DNA of 64,000 bases from Pseudonocardia abyssalis (GCF_019263705.2 NZ_JADQDK010000001.1:4898001-4962000); one strand, 5' to 3'; positions 17,766 through 27,724 are shown, numbered from the stretch's first letter. The notes: generated by a model from the sequence alone, not told the origin. Translations and numbers: made by a program.

Positions 17766-18596
17766 ATGGGACGGGTCGAGGGGAAAGTGGCGTTCGTGAC
17801 CGGGGCCGCTCGGGGACAGGGCCGCTCACACGCGGTGCGACTGGCCGAGGAGGGCGCCGACATCATCGCGGTGGACATCTGCACGGACATCGAAACCGTG
17901 CCCTACCCGGGCTCGACGGTCGACGACCTGAAGGCGACCGTCGCCGCGGTGGAGGACCACGACCGGCGGATCATCGCGCGGGAGGCGGATGTCCGCTCGT
18001 TCAGCGCGCTCAAGGCCGTCTACGACGAAGGCGTCGCCGAGTTCGGCCACGTCGACATCGTGGTCGCGAACGCGGGCATCCTGTCGATCGCCCCGGGCTG
18101 GGAAGTCACCGACGAGCAGTGGGACACGGTCCACGACATCAACCTCAAGGGCGTGTGGCACACGGCCAAGGCCGCCATCCCCGGCATGATCGAACGCGGC
18201 CAGGGTGGATCGATCGTCCTGACGAGCTCCATCGCCGGGATCGGACCGCTCGCCGGGATGAGCCACTACGCAGCGTCCAAGCACGGTGTCACAGGCCTTG
18301 CCCGCAACCTGGCCCACGAGCTGGCCCAGCACAGCATCCGGGTCAACTCGGTGCACCCGACGACGGTGAACAGCCCGATGATCAAGAACCAGGCGATCTT
18401 CAACGTGTTCCGGCCGGACCTCGAGAACCCGACCGAGGAGGAGGCGCTCGAAGGCTTCGCCACCCTGACGAAGATGCCCATCCCGTACGTGGAGCCGGTG
18501 GACATCAGCAATGCGGTCTTGTGGCTCGCCTCCGACGAGGCGCGCTACGTGACCGGCGTGCAGATCCCGGTCGACGCCGGCTGGTCCGTGCGCTGA
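17766..18596 (+). CDS. mycofactocin-type short-chain dehydrogenase (SDR)
   Basis: A 276-residue NAD-binding oxidoreductase. The start GKVAFVTGAARGQGRSHAVR followed by an insertion after VDIC (the CTDIETVPYPGS segment) is the signature of mycofactocin-dependent SDRs, which hold NADH tightly and pass electrons to mycofactocin. The catalytic Ser and Y-x-x-x-K are in SSIAG and SHYAASKHG. It ends with the usual TGVQIPVDAGWSVR. It is likely an alcohol or carveol-type dehydrogenase supplying a ketone to the Baeyer-Villiger monooxygenase downstream. Mycofactocin synthesis genes are not in this window. Confidence 0.88.
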   Translation: MGRVEGKVAFVTGAARGQGRSHAVRLAEEGADIIAVDICTDIETVPYPGSTVDDLKATVAAVEDHDRRIIAREADVRSFSALKAVYDEGVAEFGHVDIVVANAGILSIAPGWEVTDEQWDTVHDINLKGVWHTAKAAIPGMIERGQGGSIVLTSSIAGIGPLAGMSHYAASKHGVTGLARNLAHELAQHSIRVNSVHPTTVNSPMIKNQAIFNVFRPDLENPTEEEALEGFATLTKMPIPYVEPVDISNAVLWLASDEARYVTGVQIPVDAGWSVR

Positions 18597-18708
18597 GTCC
18601 CGCGGTGAGCTCCGGTGATGCAGGAGGAGACGACGTGAAGCAGTGCTCGGAGGCACCCGCCACCCCCCGGGGAGGCAGGACTCGGCGCGAGCGGAGATCG
18701 CGCGCAGG

Positions 18709-19230
18709 GTGGTGGGCCGGGAACGCGAGCTGACCCTTGTCCTGGCCGCCGTCACGGCCGGGTGAGACGCCTTGCTGGAGGGCCCACCGGGAACATCGAA
18801 GTCGACCATCCTGCGGGCGATCACCGCGCACTGGGGCGTGCCGTTCGTCCTGGTCGAGAGCAATGCCGAGCTGACGCCGGCGCGCCTGGTCGGACATCAC
18901 GGCCCGGCTCGGGTGCTCCGGGAGGACTACTCGGCAGACCACTTCGTCGCCGGACCACTGGTCGAGGCGATGCGCGGTGGTGGCTTCCTCCACATCGAGG
19001 AGCTCAACCGCGCCCCCGAGGACACGCTCAGCGTCCTGCTGGGCGCCATGGCGGAGCGGGCGGTGACGGTGCCGCGGGTCGGCACCGTCACCGCTCCCGC
19101 CACGTTCCGGGTCCTTGCCTCGATGAATCCGTTCGACAACGTCGGGACCGCCCGGGTCTACGACCGGTGGAACCGGTTCGCGGTCGGCTACCAGAGCGCG
19201 GACGGGGAACATCGGTGTCTGCTCGAGTCA
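18709..19230 (+). pseudogene. MoxR-type AAA ATPase, broken by a stop codon and truncated
   Basis: The frame reads VVGRERELTLVLAAVTAG, then TGA at 18763-18765, then DALLEGPPGTSKSTILRAIT. In intact relatives these pieces are continuous, so a CGA arginine codon has probably become TGA. After the stop come the Walker A loop, FLHIEELNRAPEDTLSVLLG (Walker B/sensor) and MNPFDNVGTARVYDR. Similarity ends near AVGYQSADGEH and the C-terminal lid is lost. The frame after TGA is open to 19416 but carries no family sequence there. Relatives act with VWA-domain proteins as metalloenzyme activases; no such partner is present. Confidence 0.75.
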
Positions 19231-19231
19231 T

Positions 19232-19372
19232 CTCGGCCTCGTCCACCACCCGGCAGTGATCTGGGCGATCTTCGACCGGCTCGCCCGACCGGTCGGCCGT
19301 TGGGAGCCGTTCCGGGCGCCCCTGCCACTGCGAATGGCCTATGTGGCGCCCTCGAGTCGCCGGCGCGGCTGA
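19232..19372 (+). pseudogene. unidentified C-terminal gene fragment
   Basis: In a different frame from the ATPase remnant, LGLVHHPAVIWAIFDRLARP and WEPFRAPLPLRMAYVAPSS precede a TGA at 19370. The pattern looks like the conserved end of a real protein (I suspect a methyltransferase-like tail, not certain). Its 5' part is absent; it abuts the truncated ATPase, so the junction is a deletion or recombination scar. Confidence 0.4.
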
Positions 19373-19496
19373 CAACACCCGCCGCGGCGGAGCGTTCCAC
19401 ATCGGAACAACTATGACGGTGGAGCGATCGCCAGAGTGTGAGCCAGAAGTCACAGCGTGAGCCCAGTTGCCCACGCCGGAGGTCAAGGAGGACCAC

Positions 19497-20426
19497 ATGA
19501 CAGCGGCTCCGTCGGTTCGGCCGACGTCCACCTCGCCCGAGTCCGACGCACTGCGCGCGCTCTACGCGGACTGGTCGAACATCATCGCCACTACGCCCGA
19601 CCTGACCATGCGGCTGTTCCGCAGCATCTTCGACGAGTGGCACCAGCCCACCCGCGAGCCCGAGGACGTGACCTACCGGGAGGAGGTCGTCGGCGGGGTG
19701 CCCGGGATCTGGGCGCTGCCCGCGGGTGCGGACACCTCTCAGGTGCTGCTCTACACCCATGGCGGGGGCTTCGCGGTCGGCTCGGCGTCGAGCCACCGCA
19801 AGCTCGCGGCGCACGTGGCTAAGGCACTCGGCGTCACGACGTTCGTTCTGGACTACCGCCGCGCCCCCGAGCACCCGCACCCCGCGCAGGTGGAGGACGG
19901 CGTCGCGGCGTTCACCGCGCTGACCGAGCGCGGCATCGCACCGGCCGACATCACCACGATCGGCGACTCGGCGGGTGGCAACCTGGCCGTCGCCATCGCC
20001 TTGGCGCTGCGCGAGCAGGGCAGGCCGCTGCCCGGCCGGGTGATCGCGTTCTCCCCGTGGCTGGACATGGAGAACAAGGGCGAGACCCTGGTGACCAACG
20101 ACGCCACCGACGCCCTGATCTCCGTACCGCTGCTCGAAGGCATGATCGCCGGCGTGCTCGCCGGCGGCGCCGTGCCCGCGACGACGCCGCTGGCCAACCC
20201 GCTGCACGCCGACTTCACCGGCTTCCCGCGGCTCTACGTCAACGCCGGCGGGGCGGAGTCCCTGCTGGACAACGCCACCCGCCTCGCCGATCGGGCGCGG
20301 GCCGCCGGGGTCGACGTCACGCTGAACGTCGTCGACGGCATGCAGCACGTCTTCCCGTTCCTGGCCGGGAACGCCCCCGAGGCCGACGCCGAGATCGCCG
20401 AGATCGCCGCGTGGTACCGCGCCTGA
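19497..20426 (+). CDS. alpha/beta hydrolase of the hormone-sensitive lipase family (lactone/ester hydrolase)
   Basis: A 309-residue serine hydrolase with the HGGGF oxyanion-hole motif near residue 85, the nucleophile elbow GDSAGGN and a late catalytic histidine in DGMQHVFPF. This subgroup includes epsilon-lactone hydrolases of monoterpene and cyclohexanol degradation and acetyl-ester hydrolases. AAGGAGG lies just before the ATG. It is 43 bases upstream of the Baeyer-Villiger monooxygenase, so it likely opens the lactone or ester made by that enzyme. Confidence 0.88.
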   Translation: MTAAPSVRPTSTSPESDALRALYADWSNIIATTPDLTMRLFRSIFDEWHQPTREPEDVTYREEVVGGVPGIWALPAGADTSQVLLYTHGGGFAVGSASSHRKLAAHVAKALGVTTFVLDYRRAPEHPHPAQVEDGVAAFTALTERGIAPADITTIGDSAGGNLAVAIALALREQGRPLPGRVIAFSPWLDMENKGETLVTNDATDALISVPLLEGMIAGVLAGGAVPATTPLANPLHADFTGFPRLYVNAGGAESLLDNATRLADRARAAGVDVTLNVVDGMQHVFPFLAGNAPEADAEIAEIAAWYRA

Positions 20427-20469
20427 GCGCGACCCCGCCCTCACTCCACCCGACCCACAGGAGCACCTC

Positions 20470-22092
20470 ATGAGCACCACCACCACCCCGGACGTCGACG
20501 CCGTCGTCATCGGCGCCGGGTTCGGCGGCATCTACATGCTGCACAAGCTGCGCAACGAGCTCGGTCTGACCGTGCAGGCCTTCGAGAAGGGCGGCGGCGT
20601 CGGCGGCACCTGGTTCTTCAACCGTTACCCCGGCGCCAAGTCCGACACCGAGGGCTTCGTCTACCGCTACTCCTTCGACAAGGACCTGCTGCAGGAGTGG
20701 GACTGGTCCACCCGCTACCTGGAGCAGTCCGCCATCGAGGAGTACCTCAACCACGTCGTGGACCGCTTCGACCTCCGCCGCGACATCCAGCTGAACACCG
20801 AGGTCACCGGGGCCGTCTTCGACGAGGACACCGACCACTGGACGGTGACCACCGCCGACGGCGCCAGCGTCACCAGCCGCTACGTCGTGAACGCGCTCGG
20901 TCTGCTGGCCAAGACCAATATCCCGGCGATCCCGGGCATCGACACCTTCGCCGGGCAGGCGGTGCACACCAACGCCTGGCCCGCGGACCTGGACATCACC
21001 GGCAAGCGTGTCGGCGTCATCGGCACCGGCTCGACCGGCACCCAGTTCATCGTCGCCGCGGGAAAGACCGCGGCGCACCTGACGGTGTTCCAGCGGTCAC
21101 CTCAGTACTGCGTGCCGTCCGGGAACGGTCCGGTCGACCAGGCCGAGGTCGAGAGGACGAAGAAGAACTTCGACGCGATCTGGGACCAGGTCCGCAACTC
21201 GGTGGTCGCCTTCGGGTTCCAGGAGAGCGGCGTCGAGGCGATGAGCGTGTCCGAGGAAGAGCGGCAGCGCGTGTTCCAGGAGAACTGGGACAAGGGCAAC
21301 GGCTTCCGGTTCATGTTCGGTACGTTCGCCGACATCGCCGTCAACCCGGAGGCGAACGCGGCCGCCGCGGCGTTCATCCGCTCGAAGATCTCCGAGATCG
21401 TGCAGGACCCGGAGACCGCCCGCGCTCTCACCCCGACCGGCCTCTACGCCAAGCGCCCGCTGTGCAACGAGGGCTACTACGAGACCTTCAACCGCGAGAA
21501 CGTGTCGCTGATCTCGATCGCGGACAACCCGATCACCGAGATCACCCCGGCCGGGGTGCGCACCGCCGACGGGGTCGTTCACGAGCTCGACGTGCTGGTC
21601 TTCGCCACCGGGTTCGACGCCGTCGACGGCAACTACCGGGCGATGGACCTGCGCGGCCGCGGCGGCCGCCACATCGACGAGCACTGGACCGACGGCCCGA
21701 CCAGCTACCTGGGCCTGGCGAAGTCCGGGTTCCCGAACATGTTCATGATCCTCGGCCCGAACGGGCCGTTCACCAACCTGCCGCCGAGCATCGAGGCCCA
21801 GGTCGAGTGGATCGGAGACCTGATCGGCGACGCGGAACGCAACGGCATCCGGACCGTCGAGCCGACCCAGGCCGCGGAGGACGGCTGGACCGCCACCTGC
21901 AACGAGATCGCGAACTTCACGCTGTTCCCGAAGGTCGAGTCCTGGATCTTCGGCCAGAACATCCCGGGTAAGAAGAGCTCGGTCATGTTCTACATGGCCG
22001 GGATCGGCGCCTACCGGCAGAAGCTCGGTGAGGTCGCCGAGAACGGCTACGAGGGCTTCGAGCAGAAGGCCAAGGAGACCGCAGCCGTCTGA
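20470..22092 (+). CDS. Baeyer-Villiger type flavin monooxygenase
   Basis: A 540-residue FAD/NADPH enzyme. It has the N-terminal Rossmann motif GAGFGGIYMLHKL, the BVMO fingerprint FAGQAVHTNAWP (F-x-G-x-x-x-H-x-x-x-W-P), the second Rossmann motif GTGSTGTQ and the late LGPNGPFTNLPP motif. It inserts one oxygen atom next to a ketone carbonyl, giving an ester or lactone. It is encoded directly after the hydrolase and downstream of a mycofactocin-type dehydrogenase. Sequence resembles cyclohexanone/steroid monooxygenases; the natural ketone cannot be deduced. Confidence 0.92.
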   Translation: MSTTTTPDVDAVVIGAGFGGIYMLHKLRNELGLTVQAFEKGGGVGGTWFFNRYPGAKSDTEGFVYRYSFDKDLLQEWDWSTRYLEQSAIEEYLNHVVDRFDLRRDIQLNTEVTGAVFDEDTDHWTVTTADGASVTSRYVVNALGLLAKTNIPAIPGIDTFAGQAVHTNAWPADLDITGKRVGVIGTGSTGTQFIVAAGKTAAHLTVFQRSPQYCVPSGNGPVDQAEVERTKKNFDAIWDQVRNSVVAFGFQESGVEAMSVSEEERQRVFQENWDKGNGFRFMFGTFADIAVNPEANAAAAAFIRSKISEIVQDPETARALTPTGLYAKRPLCNEGYYETFNRENVSLISIADNPITEITPAGVRTADGVVHELDVLVFATGFDAVDGNYRAMDLRGRGGRHIDEHWTDGPTSYLGLAKSGFPNMFMILGPNGPFTNLPPSIEAQVEWIGDLIGDAERNGIRTVEPTQAAEDGWTATCNEIANFTLFPKVESWIFGQNIPGKKSSVMFYMAGIGAYRQKLGEVAENGYEGFEQKAKETAAV

Positions 22093-22220
22093 CGGCCGGC
22101 GGTCCGCCTGAACGGGCTGGTGATGCCGACCGTGTGGTCTGCGTCACCAGCCCGGCTATCATCGGAGTTCGGGACCCCTCGGGTGCCCCGATCGCGCCGA
22201 CTCGACGACGAGGAGCGGCA

Positions 22221-24029
22221 GTGGCCAGCGAACCGACACCGATCCCGGACACCGCGGATCCCGGACCGGCCCGACGGGTGCGGTCCGACCAGGCACGCAC
22301 CCGGCAGGCCCTCGAGCGGCTCCTCGATCAGGGACTCCTCGCGACGCCGGTCGCCCAGTCCGGTGTCCGCGACGTCATCGAGCGCAGCTGGCGGCGCTGC
22401 GTCGGCGCCGAGGTGCCGATCGGCCGCCACGACATCCCCTACGTCGCCGACGTGCACGACATCGCTCCCCGGCTGCACGCCGCGGCGGCACCGGTGCTGG
22501 ACCGCCTCGGCGACGACCTCGGTGACGCCCGCGTGGCGATGTTCCTCAGCGACGACCAGGGGCGCATCATCATGCGCCGCGCCGGGGAGTCTCAACAGCT
22601 CCGCACCCTCGACGACTCCTGCGCCGCCGAGGGCTTCGACTTCTCCGAGACCTCGATCGGCACCAACGGCCTGGGCACGGTCGCCCGCGAGCGCCGCCCG
22701 CTACTGGTCCACGGCTCCGAGCACTACAACGAACTCCTCGGACCACTGACCTGTGCCGGCACCCCGATCTTCGAGCCGTTCACGCAGCAGTTGCTGGGCA
22801 CCTTCGCGCTGGCCTGTCGGACCGACCAGGCCAGCCCGCTGATGACGGCGATGGCCACCGACGTCGGCCGGCAGATCGAGGGCAACCTCACCGCGATGCT
22901 CGGCGCACACGAACGCATGCTGATCCAGGCCTTCCTGCTTGCGACACGCTCCGAACGGCAGCCGGTCATCGTCGTCACCGAGAACACGGCTTTCGGCAAC
23001 ACCGCCGGACTCGTCCACGTCACACCCGAGACGCACGCCCTGCTCTGGTGCGACCTCGTCGAGTCCGGGCTGCGCGCGGGCCGGCACCGGCGCGTGGTGC
23101 AGCTGGCGAGCGGTCGGGCTGACGCCCTCGTCGAGCGGGTCGAGGGTGTCGGCCCGACCGGGCCGGCCTTCTGCGTACGGCTGCTCGACTCACCGCGCAA
23201 TCCCGAACGCGACCGGACGCCGCCCTCTCGACGGGCACGACGAAGCGGCACGGCACCGGCCCTACTGCACCCCCTCGCCGACATCTCCGAGCAGCTGCGC
23301 ACTGCCGTCGGGTTCGGTGAGGTGCTAGCCGTCGACGGTCCCGCGGGCAGCGGGAAGCTCACCGCGGCCACCGCGGCACTGGCCGAGAGGACCGGCTCGC
23401 CACCGCTCCTCATCGACCTCGCCCGGGCCGAGTGCCCGAAGTCCCTCGCGGAGACCGGCGCCATCGCCGTCGTGCTCCACCATGTGCACGACGCTTCTGG
23501 CGAGCACCTGCGCCGCGTCAGGACCGCCATCGAGGACGCGAGCGTGCCGGTCGCGCTCACCGTCGACCTGGACACCGCCCACGACGGCGTTGCGGCCGTG
23601 GTCGCGGCACTGTGCACGACGGTCCGGTTGCCGTCGCTACCGGCGATGTCCGCCGAGGTGCCCCGCCTGGTCACCCGGATCGTGGCGGGCCTACCACCCG
23701 GCCAGCGGGACACCCGGTTCACCTCGGACGCGCTGCAAGCCCTCATACGCTGGTCGTGGCCCGGCAACCTGGCCGAGCTCCGGCGGACCGTCGAACAGCT
23801 GGCGCGTCGGCGGCCCGGCCGCAGCATCGGCACGGCCGATCTGCCGCCGAGAATGCAGCAGGCTGCACTGCGCGGACGGGGCATGATCGAGACCGCGGAA
23901 CGCGACGCGATCATCACCGCGCTGCACCGAGCAGGCGGCAACCGGACGAAGGCGGCCGCCGCACTCGGCATCGGCCGGACCACGCTGTACCGCAAGCTGC
24001 AGGAGTACCGGATCCCTTCCGGCAGCTGA
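22221..24029 (+). CDS. GAF-domain Fis-type transcriptional activator (AcoR-like)
   Basis: A 602-residue regulator. An N-terminal GAF-like sensor (about 60-240) contains SETSIGTNGLGT, typical of AcoR relatives. A degenerate AAA+ segment follows with GPAGSGK and WSWPGNLAELRRTVEQL. A Fis helix-turn-helix closes the protein (NRTKAAAALGIGRTTLYRKL). The AAA+ part lacks the GAFTGA loop needed to touch sigma-54, as expected in actinomycetes without that factor, so it probably activates with another sigma. The GTG at 22221 follows GAGGAGC. It likely controls the dehydrogenase-hydrolase-monooxygenase genes upstream. Confidence 0.85.
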   Translation: MASEPTPIPDTADPGPARRVRSDQARTRQALERLLDQGLLATPVAQSGVRDVIERSWRRCVGAEVPIGRHDIPYVADVHDIAPRLHAAAAPVLDRLGDDLGDARVAMFLSDDQGRIIMRRAGESQQLRTLDDSCAAEGFDFSETSIGTNGLGTVARERRPLLVHGSEHYNELLGPLTCAGTPIFEPFTQQLLGTFALACRTDQASPLMTAMATDVGRQIEGNLTAMLGAHERMLIQAFLLATRSERQPVIVVTENTAFGNTAGLVHVTPETHALLWCDLVESGLRAGRHRRVVQLASGRADALVERVEGVGPTGPAFCVRLLDSPRNPERDRTPPSRRARRSGTAPALLHPLADISEQLRTAVGFGEVLAVDGPAGSGKLTAATAALAERTGSPPLLIDLARAECPKSLAETGAIAVVLHHVHDASGEHLRRVRTAIEDASVPVALTVDLDTAHDGVAAVVAALCTTVRLPSLPAMSAEVPRLVTRIVAGLPPGQRDTRFTSDALQALIRWSWPGNLAELRRTVEQLARRRPGRSIGTADLPPRMQQAALRGRGMIETAERDAIITALHRAGGNRTKAAAALGIGRTTLYRKLQEYRIPSGS

Positions 24030-24037
24030 CCTCGCCG

Positions 24038-24067
24038 GGGGTGGGCCCGGTCCCCCGCGCCCACCCC
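24038..24067 (+). terminator. hairpin terminator after the AcoR-like gene
   Basis: GGGGTGGGC and GCCCACCCC form a 9-base stem with a 12-base loop, starting nine bases after the regulator stop. No U-tract follows, as is usual in high-GC actinomycetes. Confidence 0.5.
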
Positions 24068-24087
24068 TCCCGCCGATCCCTACCGGT

Positions 24088-24617
24088 TCACCGGGCGACC
24101 CCGTCGTCGAGGCCGACGAACACATCCGACCGGACTCGACCGCGCAGAAGCTGTCCACGCTGCGCCCGATCCTCGGCCGCGACGACGAGGCGTCCACCCT
24201 CACCGCGGGCAACGCGTCGGGGCAGAACGACGGCCTGCGCCCGCTGGTCCAGCTGGTCCTGGGAACTGGCCGGGGTGGCGCCTCGGACGATGGGGATCGG
24301 CCCGGTACCGGCAACGGCGAAGGCCCTGTCGGTGGCCGGGCTGACGCGGGCTGACAGCGACCTGATCGAGCTCAACGAAGCGTTCGCGGCGCAGGTCCTG
24401 GCGTGTGCCGGCGAGTGGGAGTTCACCGACGCCGACTTCGACCGGGCCAACGTCAACGGCTCGGGAATCTCGCCGGGCCACCCGGTCGGTGCGACCGGCG
24501 GCCGGATCCTGGCCACGCTGTCCCGCGAGATGGTCCGCCGGGATGCCCGCTACGGCCTGGAGACGATGTGCATCGGCGGCGGTCAGGGCCTCGCCGCCCG
24601 TCTTCGACAGGGTCTGA
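24088..24617 (+). pseudogene. thiolase (acetyl-CoA acetyltransferase) fragment with frameshifts
   Basis: Only the second half of a thiolase remains. One frame gives TAQKLSTLRPILGR and TAGNASGQNDG. After a frame change and a loss of about 20 codons, LAGVAPRTMGIGPVPATAKA continues through ELNEAFAAQ, NGSGISPGHPVGATGGR and CIGGGQGLAA. Another one-base shift at the end separates this from VFDRV and the stop. The N-terminal catalytic-cysteine half is missing. It is a remnant of the acid-degradation part of this catabolic patch. Confidence 0.8.
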
Positions 24618-24658
24618 GATGCACTACCGATAGCCAGCCGATTCCTTCGCACATCCGA

Positions 24659-25561
24659 TCAGTCGGCCCCATCGCCGGGGAATACGTCCCACGAGGTCTG
24701 CAGGACCCGGTGCAGGACCGGTGAGTCGTCGTCGCGGCGCCATGTGAGGAACACGTCGATCGCGGGCAACCGGTCGGCGATCTGGCGGACGCGGACGCCC
24801 TCGAGCGGGAGGTGTTCGATCGCGCTCGCGGTCGTGAAGTGCAGGCCGACCCCGGCCGAGACCAGCGCCGTGGCCGTCCACGAGTCGGGTGCGGACTGTG
24901 CGAAGCGGGGAGCGAAACCCGCAGCGTGGCACCGCTCGACGAACATCGCGCGGACGGCCGAGCCGAACGACTCGGGGAAGGCGACGACCGGCTCGTCCCG
25001 GAAGTCGGCGATCCGCACCTCGTCGGCGACGGCGAGCCGGTGCCCCACGGGGACGGCGACGACGCACCGGTCGCGCGCCACGCTCCGGCCGGCGACCCCG
25101 ACGGGCGGCTGCGCGAACCGGGCCAGCGCCAGATCGGACTCGTTGCCGAGCAGCTCTGCGACGGCCGCGGTGCCGTAGCGACCGGGCAGGAACTCGAGGT
25201 CGACCAGCGGATGCTGCTCGCGCACCGCGCGGGCCAGCTGACCGACCACGACGTGGGCCGACGGTCCCGCGAACGAGATCCGGACCCGGCCGCTGCGGCC
25301 GTCCCGGGCGGCCACGACCGCCGCGCGCGCCTCCCCGGTCCGGGCCAGCAGCGCGTGCGCGTGCGGCAGCAGCGCGGTTCCGGCCGGCGTCAGCTCGACC
25401 GTGCGGGTGGTGCGCCGGAAGACCTCCGCGCCGAGCTCGGCCTCCAGCGCGCGCACACTGCGGCTGACGTGGGGCTGCGCCAGGTACAGCCGGTCGGCCG
25501 CACGCCCGAAGTGCAGCTCCTCGGCGATGGCGACGAAGACACGCAGCTTCTGCTCGTCCAT
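24659..25561 (-). CDS. LysR-family transcriptional regulator
   Basis: A 300-residue LysR regulator. The helix-turn-helix is at about 18-38 (FGRAADRLYLAQPHVSRSVR) and the ligand-binding domain follows from about residue 90. The ATG at 25561 is chosen because it gives the classical start MDEQKLRVFVAIAEELHFG; GGGTGGGAG precedes it. It is divergent from an acyl-CoA dehydrogenase with 88 bases between them, the usual place of a LysR operator, so it probably controls that gene in response to a pathway intermediate. Confidence 0.9.
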   Translation of the reverse strand: MDEQKLRVFVAIAEELHFGRAADRLYLAQPHVSRSVRALEAELGAEVFRRTTRTVELTPAGTALLPHAHALLARTGEARAAVVAARDGRSGRVRISFAGPSAHVVVGQLARAVREQHPLVDLEFLPGRYGTAAVAELLGNESDLALARFAQPPVGVAGRSVARDRCVVAVPVGHRLAVADEVRIADFRDEPVVAFPESFGSAVRAMFVERCHAAGFAPRFAQSAPDSWTATALVSAGVGLHFTTASAIEHLPLEGVRVRQIADRLPAIDVFLTWRRDDDSPVLHRVLQTSWDVFPGDGAD

Positions 25562-25649
25562 CTCCCACCCCTCATTGATGCGTCGAACGCAACAGTAGGC
25601 GGTGTACTGGTCTTGGACGGGTGACGGGTCTGCAGGGCACCGTGGACGC

Positions 25650-26830
<1,181 letters not shown>

Positions 26831-26834
<4 letters not shown>

Positions 26835-26926
26835 CCACGGCACCGGAGCTCCCCCTGGCCGGCATCACCGTCGTCGCGCTCGGGCAGGCCGCCGCCGGGC
26901 CGATCGCCACCCGGCACCTCGTGGAC
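26831..26926 (+). pseudogene. CaiB/BaiF CoA-transferase, N-terminal stub
   Basis: The frame starts with a GTG overlapping the preceding stop and reads LAGITVVALGQAAAGPIATR, the typical start of class III CoA-transferases. After about 32 codons similarity stops abruptly where antisense integrase sequence begins. The remaining roughly 360 codons are absent. Confidence 0.75.
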
Positions 26927-27226
26927 ACCTTGCCGATCGGCTCGTCGCCGAAGGCCGGGTAGATGTGCACGCGGGCGTACAGCTCGTAGCTGGCGCGCGT
27001 GGTCTCCTCGATCTCGTGCGTCCGTAGCCACGCCTCCATCGCGACCCGGAAGGACGCGTTGGTCGTGGCGTGGCGTTGCTCGTCGATACGCGCGCTGAGG
27101 CGGCGGAGGATCCGGCGGGCCTCGGCCTCGTCGGTCGTGGACTCCGCAGACTCGGCGGCTCGCCCGTCAGCGGGTCCTGGCCGGCGTAGTCGATCACTTG
27201 GAAGACTTCCCGCGGCGGCGGATCAT
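26927..27226 (-). pseudogene. tyrosine integrase, N-terminal remnant with frameshifts
   Basis: The pieces MIRRRGKS, FQVIDYAGQDPLTGE and ASFRVAMEAWLRTHEIEETT plus YARVHIYPAFGDEPIGKV match the start and core-binding domain of actinobacterial phage-type integrases. They lie in two or three frames, so at least two indels have occurred. The catalytic domain is missing; the sequence runs into the truncated CoA-transferase. It lies about 120 bases from the 3' end of tRNA-Ala, the standard position of an integrase in an element inserted at a tRNA. Confidence 0.75.
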
Positions 27227-27346
27227 GCCGCGCGGGCGCCCCTGAGCAGGCTCTCTGGCCACGTCCCGATCGTTCTCGATGCCATCGCCGATGCCATTGA
27301 TCGACTCCGGCGTGCGGATCGAGGCTGTTCTAGCTGGTCAAGCTGG

Positions 27347-27419
27347 TGGAGACGAGGGGAATCGAACCCCTAACCCCTGCCTTGCAAAGGCAGTGCTCTG
27401 CCAATTGAGCTACGTCCCC
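27347..27419 (-). tRNA. tRNA-Ala (anticodon TGC)
   Basis: The minus strand folds into a full cloverleaf: acceptor GGGGACG with CGTCTCC, D-arm GCTCAATTGGCAGAGC, anticodon stem CTGCC/GGCAG with loop TTTGCAA (anticodon TGC) and T-arm with GGTTCGATTCC. CCA follows at 27344-27346. tRNA-Ala and tRNA-Ile downstream of gyrA are a conserved actinobacterial arrangement. Confidence 0.95.
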
Positions 27420-27446
27420 GTGATGCTGTGGAGAGACGATACCCGC

Positions 27447-27560
27447 TCAGCGGGTGGTGGCCTCGTGCCACAGGTCGGCCTCCGGGCGCGAGCCGCGGAT
27501 CTTCGAGAAGACGAGCGCGCCGGCGGCGAGTGCGGCGACGACGGTGAGGAGCTTCTTCAT
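27447..27560 (-). CDS. DLW-39 family small protein
   Basis: A 37-residue protein, MKKLLTVVAALAAGALVFSK followed by a basic linker and EADLWHEATTR. The DLW motif near the end and the single N-terminal hydrophobic helix define the actinobacterial DLW-39 family, named for this motif and a length near 39. It lies between tRNA-Ile and tRNA-Ala, its usual place. Function is unknown; a short membrane-bound peptide is likely. Confidence 0.85.
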   Translation of the reverse strand: MKKLLTVVAALAAGALVFSKIRGSRPEADLWHEATTR

Positions 27561-27598
27561 CGAAGATCACGTCCTGTGTGCCGGAGGAGTGTGAGGAG

Positions 27599-27672
27599 TG
27601 GGCCTAGGTGGATTTGAACCACCGACCTCGTCGTTATCAGCGACGCGCTCTAACCAACTGAGCTATAGGCCC
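27599..27672 (-). tRNA. tRNA-Ile (anticodon GAT)
   Basis: On the minus strand, acceptor GGGCCTA pairs with TAGGCCC, the D-arm is GCTCAGTTGGTTAGAGC, the anticodon stem CGTCG/CGACG encloses loop CTGATAA (anticodon GAT), and the T-arm contains GGTTCAAATCC. CCA is not encoded. It precedes the DLW-39 gene and tRNA-Ala. Confidence 0.95.
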
Positions 27673-27724
27673 CTGCGGCGGAGACGAGGTTACCCCAGAG
27701 CCTCCACCGCCTTCACCGGTGGGG

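Noticed and set aside
18763..18765. TGA read as selenocysteine or another recoding event in the MoxR-type gene
   Set aside because: The position is arginine in relatives, the 3' half of the gene is also missing, and no SECIS-like hairpin is apparent. Gene decay explains it.
22221..24029. Sigma-54-dependent activator
   Set aside because: The central domain has no GAFTGA loop, so the usual sigma-54 mechanism is not supported.
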